The notes under the pieces: model-generated
What the model was told of the DNA's origin: nothing
The model's input: only the letters and a program-made list of their open reading frames with translations
Database searches by the model: none
Part shown: piece by piece, positions 9,842-16,348 of the stretch
How positions within the stretch are numbered: position 1 is the first letter of the stretch
Layout of the letters: each line of letters starts with the position of its first letter
Assembly (NCBI RefSeq): GCF_000716875.1
Contig: NZ_JNWQ01000064.1
Location: 7,029-71,028 of the forward strand
Direction of reading: 5' to 3'
Source of the DNA: Streptomyces novaecaesareae
Lineage (GTDB): Bacteria > Actinomycetota > Actinomycetes > Streptomycetales > Streptomycetaceae
DNA: 64,000 nucleotides
Program-made: the position numbers and the translations under genes

Positions 9842-9891
9842 CCGCCTCCAGGGAGCAGCCGCCTCCCAGGAACAGCCGGCTCCAAGGAGTA
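9824..9891 (+). repeat. Four 17-bp repeats spanning the fumarase stop codon
   Basis: The last 17 nt of the gene up to the second base of its stop codon (GTCCGCTCCAAGGAGTA) are followed by three more diverged copies. The final copy restores CTCCAAGGAGTAG including a second TAG. Confidence 0.85.
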
Positions 9892-9909
9892 GCCCCACGC
9901 GCCCCGTTG

Positions 9910-9939
9910 CCGCCCCGACCGCCCCCGCGGTCGGGGCGG
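9910..9939. terminator. Bidirectional terminator between fumarase and GntR genes
   Basis: A perfect 12-bp inverted repeat (CCGCCCCGACCG) with a 6-nt loop lies in the convergent intergenic space. Confidence 0.85.
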
Positions 9940-9947
9940 TGGCGTGT

Positions 9948-10706
9948 TCACGCGTCGAAGTCGTACTCCAGGACGTAGGAGGCGGCGTCCAGGATCATCT
10001 CGTTGAGTTCGACGACCTGGCCCTCGTCGGCGAAGGCGGTGCGGCAGATCAGGATCACCGGGGTGCCGGCGGACAGCTCCAGGCGGGTGGACTCCTCCGT
10101 GCTGGGCATCCGGGAGCGGACCTCCTCGCGGAAGTGCACGGGCTTGGCGCCGATCTCGGCCAGCCGGGCGTAGGTGCCACCGGGGCCGGTGTCCTCGCGG
10201 GTGATGGCCGTGCCGGCCACCAGGCCCGCGGGCAGGTACGAGGTCGAGAGCAGCACCGGCTTGCCGTCCAGGACGAAGCGGCGGTGCCGTACACACATCG
10301 GGGTGCCCGGGTCCACCCCGAGCACCCGGCACACGTGCTCGGGCGCGGCCCGCTCGGTGACGGAGACCTGGTCGACCACCAGGGTGCGGTTGTCGATGTC
10401 CGCCGACCATATCGACCGGCCGGAGCCCCACTGCCCCTGCGCCAGCCGCTGGATGCCGCGACGGCGCAACGGCCGGAAGTCCCGGACGAACACCCCGGCG
10501 CCGCGGCGCGCCTCGGCGATGCCCTCGCTCTGCAGCACGCCCAGCGCCTGGCGGGCCGTCATCCGGGCGACGCCGTACTCGTCCATGAGGTCGTTCTCGC
10601 CGGGCAGCCGGTCACCCGCGCGGTACCGGCCGGTGTCGATGGCCGCCTTCAGCGCGTCGGCGATCCGCTGGTACTTGGGCTGTTTGTCGCCACTGCTGCC
10701 GGTCAT
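9948..10706 (-). CDS. GntR/HutC-family transcriptional regulator
   Basis: A 252-residue regulator. The N-terminal winged helix (KYQRIADALKAAIDTGRYRA, then GDRLPGENDLMDEYGVARMT, ARQALGVLQSEGIAEARRG) is typical of GntR. The C-terminal UTRA domain (RHRRFVLDGKPVLLSTSYLP and following) identifies the HutC subfamily, which senses a small ligand. The ATG at 10706 (MTGSSGDKQPKYQ) is preceded by GAGAGGGAG at ideal distance. The divergent 72-aa gene and the twin TCTCTAGAGA sites in the shared promoter suggest that it represses both itself and that neighbour. The ligand is unknown. Confidence 0.93.
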   Translation of the reverse strand: MTGSSGDKQPKYQRIADALKAAIDTGRYRAGDRLPGENDLMDEYGVARMTARQALGVLQSEGIAEARRGAGVFVRDFRPLRRRGIQRLAQGQWGSGRSIWSADIDNRTLVVDQVSVTERAAPEHVCRVLGVDPGTPMCVRHRRFVLDGKPVLLSTSYLPAGLVAGTAITREDTGPGGTYARLAEIGAKPVHFREEVRSRMPSTEESTRLELSAGTPVILICRTAFADEGQVVELNEMILDAASYVLEYDFDA

Positions 10707-10772
10707 CGCCGCTCCCTCTCCCTCGGACAAATCGTAGGCGCGCGTCCGGCCGCCGGTAAGCAGATACGACCG

Positions 10773-10806
10773 TTGACATCTCTAGAGATTTTAGCTTCTC
10801 TAGAGA
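10773..10806 (+). promoter_or_regulatory. Twin palindromic GntR operator over a TTGACA promoter
   Basis: ATCTCTAGAGAT (10778-10789) is a 12-bp perfect palindrome and TCTCTAGAGA (10797-10806) a 10-bp one. Their centres are 18 bp apart. A TTGACA -35-like hexamer at 10773-10778 abuts the first copy. Repression of the 72-aa gene by the divergent GntR protein is the simplest reading. Confidence 0.7.
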
Positions 10807-10843
10807 TGCTGGCCAGTCGCCTACCGGAGCGAGGAGCACAGCG

Positions 10844-11062
10844 GTGAGCATCCGACAGCGCAACACCCCGGCCTACCGACCGCGCGTGGGTGAACTCGTC
10901 CTCGACCGGAGGACCGGACGCACCGGCATCTACATGGACACGATCGGCGGCGAGCTCTACCTGCGCCCCGAGAGAGGCGGCCGGGAATGGGCCGTCGAAC
11001 CGCACCACGTCTCGCCCGTTCCCGGACCCCGCGAATCAGCCGAATACGATCTTCCCCGCTAA
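10844..11062 (+). CDS. Small conserved-type protein of unknown function, probable GntR target
   Basis: A 72-residue basic protein starting at GTG with GAGGAG eight bases before. The middle (RVGELVLDRRTGRTGIYMDT, then IGGELYLRPERGGREWAVEP) reads as a small beta-rich fold with a conserved-looking Gly/Arg pattern. It has no signal peptide or membrane segment. Similar small proteins beside GntR regulators are, from memory, common in Streptomyces and lack an assigned function. Its promoter carries the twin palindromes, so expression is likely governed by the adjacent GntR regulator. Confidence 0.7.
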   Translation: MSIRQRNTPAYRPRVGELVLDRRTGRTGIYMDTIGGELYLRPERGGREWAVEPHHVSPVPGPRESAEYDLPR

Positions 11063-11250
11063 TTGCGGCAAAAAGCACGCAAACTGCAGCATTCCGGCCC
11101 GGCAATCCCGCCGGTGAATCCGGAATTCCGGAACGCCCCACACCCGCCGCCGGGCACGTTACGGATAACATCCGTCACCATGCGTGCATCACGGACCGGA
11201 TTCGGCCACCGCGATCCACCCATACACGAATTGGCGCGCACATAGCCAAC
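11063..11250. other. Convergent intergenic space with two inverted repeats
   Basis: Comparatively AT-rich spacer. It holds the 14-bp palindrome TCCGGAATTCCGGA at 11119-11132 and the inverted repeat ACGGAT-AAC-ATCCGT at 11161-11175. Either may help terminate the rightward 72-aa gene or act as an operator. No gene was recognised. Confidence 0.5.
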
Positions 11251-11286
11251 AGCGCCCCCGCACCCGGACAGGGGCACGGGGGCACT
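11251..11286 (-). terminator. Terminator of the 37-residue peptide gene
   Basis: A 15-bp stem with a 6-nt loop beginning 14 bp past the peptide stop. All pairs form if G-U wobbles are allowed. It is a near copy of the hairpin at 11506-11541, with differences that preserve pairing. Confidence 0.8.
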
Positions 11287-11299
11287 CGGCCGGGACGGC

Positions 11300-11413
11300 T
11301 TACGGGTGGCCGCCGACGAGAGTCGCAAAGGCTCCAGTGGCGGTTGCCACGTAGCCAGCGGTCACAACGACGGTCGACACGGCGACCACGGCAACCCGAC
11401 GGAGCATGCTCAT
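11300..11413 (-). CDS. 37-residue peptide with membrane/signal-like N-terminus and Gly-Gly-His-Pro C-terminus
   Basis: This gene is too short for routine calling but is well supported. It has an ATG with GGAGGG six bases upstream, a TAA stop, and a strong terminator immediately after. The product starts MSMLRRVAVVAVSTVVVTAG, a basic N-terminus plus a hydrophobic segment as in a signal peptide or small membrane protein. It then continues with about ten small or hydrophobic residues and ends in FATLVGGHP. The last residues GHP and the following terminator match the end of the 94-residue neighbour. Both lie beside a divergent AfsR-like SARP with TPR repeats. A secreted, processed signalling peptide or a small membrane regulator is possible; this is inference and no homologous family is recalled. 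Confidence 0.65.
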   Translation of the reverse strand: MSMLRRVAVVAVSTVVVTAGYVATATGAFATLVGGHP

Positions 11414-11505
11414 GCAATCCCTCCAACTCACAAGGCCCACTCTCATGAGTGAACGTCAGTTCGACACTACATGCCGCCAGTCGTGACGTCCCAGCACTGA
11501 CCTCA

Positions 11506-11541
11506 AGTGCCCCCGCGCCCGGACGGGGGCGCGGGGGCACT
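11506..11541 (-). terminator. Terminator of the 94-residue polypeptide gene
   Basis: A perfect 15-bp stem (arm AGTGCCCCCGCGCCC) with a 6-nt loop, 13 bp past the stop codon. The 60-bp block 11506-11565 is about 92% identical to 11251-11310. Confidence 0.85.
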
Positions 11542-11554
11542 CGGCCGGAACGGC

Positions 11555-11839
11555 TTACGGGTGGCCCATGATGATGTTCTCCGGCTTGTACTTCTTGCCC
11601 GGCTCACCAGTGGCCGGCGTGGTGGGTTCCACCACGGGGCCGGTCTCACCGCCGAAGACCTCGTTCTCGATCGCCGTCTTCTCGGCGTCGGTCGGAGCGG
11701 TGTACTCGGTCGGGTTCGAGGACGCGGTCACTGCGCCCTCGACAGCCTTGCCCGCCTCCACAGCGGCGGCCGGGGCATCGGTCTGCGCCGCGTTCTCGGG
11801 CGTCGACTGCACCGGGGTCTCGCTCTGGTCGTTGGCCAT
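11555..11839 (-). CDS. 94-residue disordered polypeptide ending in Met-Gly-His-Pro
   Basis: A hydrophilic 94-residue protein rich in Ala, Thr, Pro and Glu (MANDQSETPVQSTPENAAQT onwards). It has no signal peptide, no cysteine and no recognisable fold. It ends in a basic-then-hydrophobic tail, KKYKPENIIMGHP. An A-rich GAAAGG lies 12 bp upstream of the ATG. Its last codons GGC CAC CCG TAA and the following 48 bp are duplicated after the 37-residue gene. The N-terminal region looks like a leader and the C-terminal tail like a core or recognition segment, as in ribosomally made peptides. However, no modifying enzyme apart from a methyltransferase 3.7 kb away is nearby. Transcribed divergently from the SARP gene. 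Confidence 0.7.
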   Translation of the reverse strand: MANDQSETPVQSTPENAAQTDAPAAAVEAGKAVEGAVTASSNPTEYTAPTDAEKTAIENEVFGGETGPVVEPTTPATGEPGKKYKPENIIMGHP

Positions 11840-11923
11840 TGGGCGGCCGCCTTTCGGTCATCAATTGTGTTCAGCCCGGCCTCTGTGGCGCGGGCGCGCG
11901 GACAGTATCGTAGGGTTGATTAA

Positions 11924-11938
11924 ATGTCCGATAAACAT
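11924..11938. promoter_or_regulatory. AT-rich imperfect inverted repeat upstream of the SARP gene
   Basis: ATGTCCGATAAACAT lies between the divergent 94-aa and SARP genes. It has 4-bp outer arms (ATGT/ACAT) and shares GATAAAC with the perfect palindrome at 15144-15162 downstream of the SARP gene. Possible common operator. Confidence 0.35.
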
Positions 11939-12053
11939 CGTGCGGCTTGCGGTGCCGTCCGGCAGAGTCGGGCGTCCGCCTAAGCTGAAGCACCACGGCG
12001 GACCGCCGAGCGCCCTTTCACGGAATCGACACCACAGGCCATCGGGGGACTTC

Positions 12054-15017
12054 ATGGAGTTTCGGGAGACGCCGCCGACCCCTGCGCTGCGCTTCCAAGT
12101 CCTCGGTCCGGTCCAGGCCTGGCTCGACGGCAGACCCCTTTCCTTGGGATCCCCCCAGCAACAGGCCGTTCTGACCACCCTCCTGCTGCATTCCGGACGT
12201 CCGGTCACCACGCAGGACCTGGTCGACGCGCTCTGGGGCGAGCGGCCCCCAGCGCAGGCCGTAGCCGCCCTGCGCACCTACGTCTCCCGCCTGCGCTCCG
12301 TCATCGAGCCCCGGCGTGAGGTCCGACGACCCGCCGAGCTGCTGGTCTCGGTCGCCGACGGCTACGCGCTGCGCATCCCGGGCGAGGCCCTCGACCTGAC
12401 GGTCTTCGAGCGGCTCTCCGCCGAGGCCACGACCGCTCGGAGCGCAGGCGACAAGCACGAGGCGCACCGCCTGCTCACCCAGGCGCTCGACCTGTTCAGC
12501 GGCCGTCCGCTCACCGGGATCCCCGGCCCATACGCCGATGTCCAGCGGCTGCGGCTCGCCGAGCGCCAGGTGGCCGCCGCCGAGGAACGGTGCGCCGCCG
12601 CCCTCGACGTCGGCCTGCACGCCGAGGTCGTGGGCGAGCTCAACAGCCTGACTGCCGAACACCCGCTGCGCGAGCGCCTGCGCGAGCTGCTGATGCTGGC
12701 GCTGTACCGCTGCGGGCGCCAGGCCGAGGCGCTCGGCGTCTACACCGACACCCGCAAGCTGCTGATCGAGGAGCTCGGGGTCGAACCGGGTGCGGGTCTG
12801 TCCTCGATGCACACCCGCATCCTCGCGGCCGACCCGGCGCTCACACTTCCGGCCGCAGCCGCTCCCGCCGTCCGCGAGGACGGTCCGGCCACGCCGCCGG
12901 CCCCGGCCCAACTCCCCGCCGATGTCTCTGACTTCAGCGGACGCACCGAGCTGGTGAGCGACCTCTCGACAGTCCTGATGAACGCCACCGGCCAGGCCGT
13001 GGTGGTCACCTCGCTGGCCGGTATCGGCGGGGTCGGCAAGACGACCCTCGCGGTCCACGTCGCCCATCGCGTCCGCGCCGAGTTCCCCGACGGGCAGTTG
13101 TACGTCGACCTGCGCGGAGCCGGCGCCTCGCCCGCCGACCCGGTGGTCGTGCTGGGCGACTTTCTGCACGCACTCGGTGTCACCGAGAACCCCGACTCGC
13201 TCGAACAACGCGCTGCGCTGTACCGCTCGCTGCTCGCCAACCGGCGGATGCTCATCCTGCTCGACAACGCACGCGACGCCGACCAGATCCAGCCCCTCAT
13301 CCCCGGTGTCTCCGGCTGCGCGGTCCTCGCCACCAGCCGCTCCCGGCTGGCCGGGATCCCCGGCGCCCAGCTGTTCGACGTCGAGGAACTGACCCCGGAC
13401 GAGGCCCTGGCGCTGTTCGCGGCCATCGTCGGCGAGCACCGGGTCGCCGCTGAGCCGGAGGCGGCCATGAAGGTGGTCACCGCGTGCGGCTTCCTTCCGC
13501 TGGCCGTCCGCATCGCCGCCGCCCGGCTGGCCAGCCGCCCCCGCTGGAGCGTCTCCGACCTGGCCCGTCGGTTAGCGGACCAGCGCCGCCGGCTGGACGA
13601 GCTCCAGCTCGGCAACCTCGCCGTGGAGACCACCATCGGCCTCGGCTACGGACAGCTGTCCGAGCCCGAGGCCCGCGCCTTTCGACTCCTCGCCCTGATC
13701 GACTCCCCCGACATCCCGCTGACGGCCGCCGCGGCGCTGCTCGGCGTGGACGAGTACGCCGCCGAGGACCTCGCCGAGGCACTGGTCGAGGCGAACATGC
13801 TGGAGTGCTTCACTCCCGGCCGCTACCGCTACCACGACCTGCTCCGCCTCTACGCCCAGCGGCAGAACGAGCGGATCGGGGACACCGAGGATCAGGAGCG
13901 GGCGGTACTGCGACTGCTCGAACTGCTCATACCGACCGTACGCAACGCGGCCCAGGTCATCGAGCCGGACGACGCCGAGCCTGAGCTGCTGACGACGCCC
14001 TCCGCGCCGGGGATCGATCTGCCGACCAGCGGCTCCGCTCAGGACTGGCTCCGGGCCGAGGGCGCCCTGTTGCTCAGCGCCATGTCGGCGGCAGCGAACG
14101 GGCCCCGCGCCTCACAGCACGCGGCGATCGACTTGCTGATCCTCCTGTACGGCCTCGGCCCGGACCCCACTCACGGCCCCCAGGTCCGGCCGATCCTGGA
14201 GACCGTCGGCCGCGAGGCGGAAGGCCGCGACGACAGCGCCGCGCTCGCCCGGGTGCACTTCGCCCTCGGCGCTCTGCAAGCTGTCACCAGCGACTTCCAG
14301 GGCGCTGAGCACTCGCTGCGTCGTAGCCTCGACCACCAGTCACCGGACGACCCGTCCGTCCTGCTCCTGGCCACCGCCAACACGCTGGGCGTGATCCTGA
14401 GCGTGGGCAACCGTCCGGCCGAGGCCCTGCCGGTCCTGGAGCAGGCCCGCGCCACCGGCCGGGCGGTCGGCACGGCTATGGGCGAGGCCCGGATCGTCAG
14501 CAACATCGCCCGGGTGCAGCACCGCCTGGGCATGACCGAGACGGCGATCCGCTCCGCCGAGGACGGTGTCGCCGCCGCGCGGGCGTCCAAGAACGGCCCG
14601 CTGCTCGCCCAGACCCTCTACCAGCTGGGCGTGGTGCTCTCCGGCATCGAGGCCGTCCCGCACCTGCGGGAGGCGCACCGGCTCTACCAGTCCCAGCAGA
14701 ACCCCCTCTGGGAGGGCTACACCCTGGCCCGCCTGGCTTCCGCGCTGATCGTCGCCGAGCAGCACGCCGACGCCGCGTCGGCGGCGGGCGAGTCGCTGGC
14801 GATCGCGCAGGAGCTGGACTCGGCCTACTGCCAGGGCCTGGCCAATGCCGCGCTCGGCGAGGCGCTACTGGTCCTCGCCCAGCCCGCGCGCGGCCTCGCG
14901 TGCCTCCAGGAGGCGCACGCGATCTTCACCCGGCTCGGTGTGCCAGAGGCCTCCCCCGTGGCGGACCTCATCTCCCGACAGCAGCACACCGAGCCCTTCC
15001 CTCCCCCCGCGCCGTAA
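12054..15017 (+). CDS. AfsR-like SARP regulator with NB-ARC and TPR domains, TTA-containing
   Basis: A 987-residue regulator. Residues ~10-105 form the OmpR-type DNA-binding domain (QQQAVLTTLLLHSGRPVTTQ, then DLVDALWGERPP). Residues ~115-270 are the bacterial transcriptional activator domain (GYALRIPGEALDLTVFERLS; ELGVEPGAGLSSMHTRIL). An NB-ARC ATPase follows with P-loop GIGGVGKTT (K329), LLDNARDADQ and CGFLPLAVRIAAARL. From ~650 the protein is helical with TPR-like repeats. This is the AfsR architecture, in which ATP/ADP binding and the TPR sensor control activation of secondary metabolism or development. Leu507 (13572-13574) is a TTA codon, so translation may depend on bldA. The ATG at 12054 has GGGGGAC nearby. 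The target cluster is not in the window, and two small peptide genes lie divergently. Confidence 0.93.
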   Translation: MEFRETPPTPALRFQVLGPVQAWLDGRPLSLGSPQQQAVLTTLLLHSGRPVTTQDLVDALWGERPPAQAVAALRTYVSRLRSVIEPRREVRRPAELLVSVADGYALRIPGEALDLTVFERLSAEATTARSAGDKHEAHRLLTQALDLFSGRPLTGIPGPYADVQRLRLAERQVAAAEERCAAALDVGLHAEVVGELNSLTAEHPLRERLRELLMLALYRCGRQAEALGVYTDTRKLLIEELGVEPGAGLSSMHTRILAADPALTLPAAAAPAVREDGPATPPAPAQLPADVSDFSGRTELVSDLSTVLMNATGQAVVVTSLAGIGGVGKTTLAVHVAHRVRAEFPDGQLYVDLRGAGASPADPVVVLGDFLHALGVTENPDSLEQRAALYRSLLANRRMLILLDNARDADQIQPLIPGVSGCAVLATSRSRLAGIPGAQLFDVEELTPDEALALFAAIVGEHRVAAEPEAAMKVVTACGFLPLAVRIAAARLASRPRWSVSDLARRLADQRRRLDELQLGNLAVETTIGLGYGQLSEPEARAFRLLALIDSPDIPLTAAAALLGVDEYAAEDLAEALVEANMLECFTPGRYRYHDLLRLYAQRQNERIGDTEDQERAVLRLLELLIPTVRNAAQVIEPDDAEPELLTTPSAPGIDLPTSGSAQDWLRAEGALLLSAMSAAANGPRASQHAAIDLLILLYGLGPDPTHGPQVRPILETVGREAEGRDDSAALARVHFALGALQAVTSDFQGAEHSLRRSLDHQSPDDPSVLLLATANTLGVILSVGNRPAEALPVLEQARATGRAVGTAMGEARIVSNIARVQHRLGMTETAIRSAEDGVAAARASKNGPLLAQTLYQLGVVLSGIEAVPHLREAHRLYQSQQNPLWEGYTLARLASALIVAEQHADAASAAGESLAIAQELDSAYCQGLANAALGEALLVLAQPARGLACLQEAHAIFTRLGVPEASPVADLISRQQHTEPFPPPAP

Positions 15018-15064
15018 GGCCTCCGTTTTTCCCCCCACGGAGGGCCTCCCCCGATCTGCGCGTC

Positions 15065-15098
15065 GGCGCTCCCGCAGCCCCCCGGCTGCGGGAGCGCC
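15065..15098 (+). terminator. Terminator of the SARP gene
   Basis: A perfect 15-bp inverted repeat (GGCGCTCCCGCAGCC) with a 4-nt loop. A second weaker hairpin with a T-run (GGCCTCCGTTTTT) lies just before it at about 15019-15047. Confidence 0.8.
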
Positions 15099-15502
15099 CT
15101 CAACGCTTCCCCGGCGCTGGACTCCACTGTGCACCGCACCGATTGACGTTTGATAAACGTCAGATTGTCAGCCTGCGGACCGGGAAAACCGCAGGTCGCC
15201 GGCGCCAACCCGGCGCGCCGTGCGGCGTGCGGGGCCCCGCGCACCACCCCGGCCCGCACCGTCGTGCTTCCGCGACCCCGGCCACAATGCCCCAAGCGCG
15301 ACGAGTTGGCCGAAAAGGGACCCCATGGCGCAGTGATCACGCATATTCTCAGATGCCAGTACGCACACGAGTGTCTGCCGGAAACGCGTCGGGTGCAGTC
15401 CGTCGGTGTGGTACGGAGAGCGTGACACGCCGCCACCGGGCGCGGCCCACGGGGCCGCCGCGGAGCCGACCGGAGGCCACGGGTGGAAGGGTGCCTCTGA
15501 AC
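15099..15502. other. Intergenic region before the methyltransferase gene, with a 19-bp palindrome
   Basis: No convincing gene in about 400 bp. It contains the perfect palindrome described separately and a GTGATCAC symmetric site near 15333. The last 150 bp (less GC-rich, CGCATATTCTCAGATG) probably carry the methyltransferase promoter. Confidence 0.5.
15144..15162. promoter_or_regulatory. Perfect palindrome TGACGTTT-GAT-AAACGTCA
   Basis: Two 8-bp arms with a 3-bp centre, in an AT-rich patch 341 bp before the methyltransferase start and 127 bp after the SARP stop. A half-site AACGTCA also occurs at 11452-11458 in front of the 37-aa peptide gene. Likely an operator for a dimeric regulator. Confidence 0.5.
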
Positions 15503-16267
15503 GTGACGACCGGACGGATATCCGACGCGTTCCCCGTCGGCGAGGACGCCGGGGACGACGAGCCCGAGGTACGTCGGCGCCGGGCGGCCCGGGCCCTGCA
15601 GGCGGTCGCCTTCGACACCATCGGGGCCGGGTACGGCGAGGCCTTCCCCGCCAAGGACGGGCAGCTGGCCTGCGGCCGGCGGCTGCTCACCGGGCTCGAA
15701 CCCGGCGCCCGGGTGCTGGACGTGGGCTGCGGCACCGGCGAGCCGACCGTCCGCCAGCTCGTCCGGGGCGGGCTGCGGGTGACCGCCGTGGACCTCTCGG
15801 ACGTGATGCTCACGCTGGCCCGGCAGGCCGCCTTCCCCGGCGACTTTCCGCCGGTGTTCCATCGGATCGACCTGTACGATCTGGCCACCGAGCGCGCCGG
15901 CCAGGTCTGGAACGCCCCCGGGCTCGGGCCGGACGGCCGCGGCACCTTCGCCGCCGTCACCGCGTTCTTCTCGCTGATCCTGCTGCCGCAGGACGAGGTC
16001 CCGACCGTCCTCGGGAGGCTGCGCGAACTCCTGCGGCCGGGCGGACTGCTGGCGCTGGGTATGGTCGAGGCGGACCTGGATCACGTTCCGCTTCCGTTCC
16101 TTGGCAGAGAGCTGCGGATCAGTGGGTATCTGAGGGAGGATCTGGAGCGGGTCCTGGTCGAGGCCGGTTTCGCCGTCGAGGAGTGCTCGGGGCATCCGTA
16201 CGCGCCGGCCAGTACCACGCTGCCGCCGGAGGAACAGCTGTTCCTGTGCTGTCGACGCGTCGGCTGA
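15503..16267 (+). CDS. SAM-dependent class I methyltransferase
   Basis: A protein of about 254 residues with a Rossmann methyltransferase domain. Motif I is ARVLDVGCGTGEPTVRQLVR (SAM glycine-rich loop), followed by VTAVDLSDVMLTLARQA as the acidic ribose-binding segment. AVTAFFSLILLPQDEVPTVL and LRELLRPGGLLALGMVEADL are post-motifs of ubiquinone/sterol-type or small-molecule methyltransferases. The start is uncertain: GTG 15503 has GGAAGGG eleven bases upstream, while GTG 15491 directly abuts it. The substrate cannot be deduced. The SpoIIE-type gene follows after 81 bp on the same strand and may share the transcript. The SARP gene upstream has its own terminator. Confidence 0.82.
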   Translation: MTTGRISDAFPVGEDAGDDEPEVRRRRAARALQAVAFDTIGAGYGEAFPAKDGQLACGRRLLTGLEPGARVLDVGCGTGEPTVRQLVRGGLRVTAVDLSDVMLTLARQAAFPGDFPPVFHRIDLYDLATERAGQVWNAPGLGPDGRGTFAAVTAFFSLILLPQDEVPTVLGRLRELLRPGGLLALGMVEADLDHVPLPFLGRELRISGYLREDLERVLVEAGFAVEECSGHPYAPASTTLPPEEQLFLCCRRVG

Positions 16268-16348
16268 GGGACACCGACGAACCGGCCGGCACCACGGCCC
16301 CCGCAACAGAACAGCTCACCGACCACACCGAATCCAGGACAGGCAGCC

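Noticed and set aside
12054..15017. A lanthipeptide or lasso peptide cluster around the small peptides
   Set aside because: No Cys, no cyclase, dehydratase, B protein or ABC exporter was found; only a generic methyltransferase lies nearby.
15150..15425. A 91-codon frame in the region after the SARP gene
   Set aside because: TTG start inside a palindrome, no ribosome-binding site, and mixed composition without conserved pattern.
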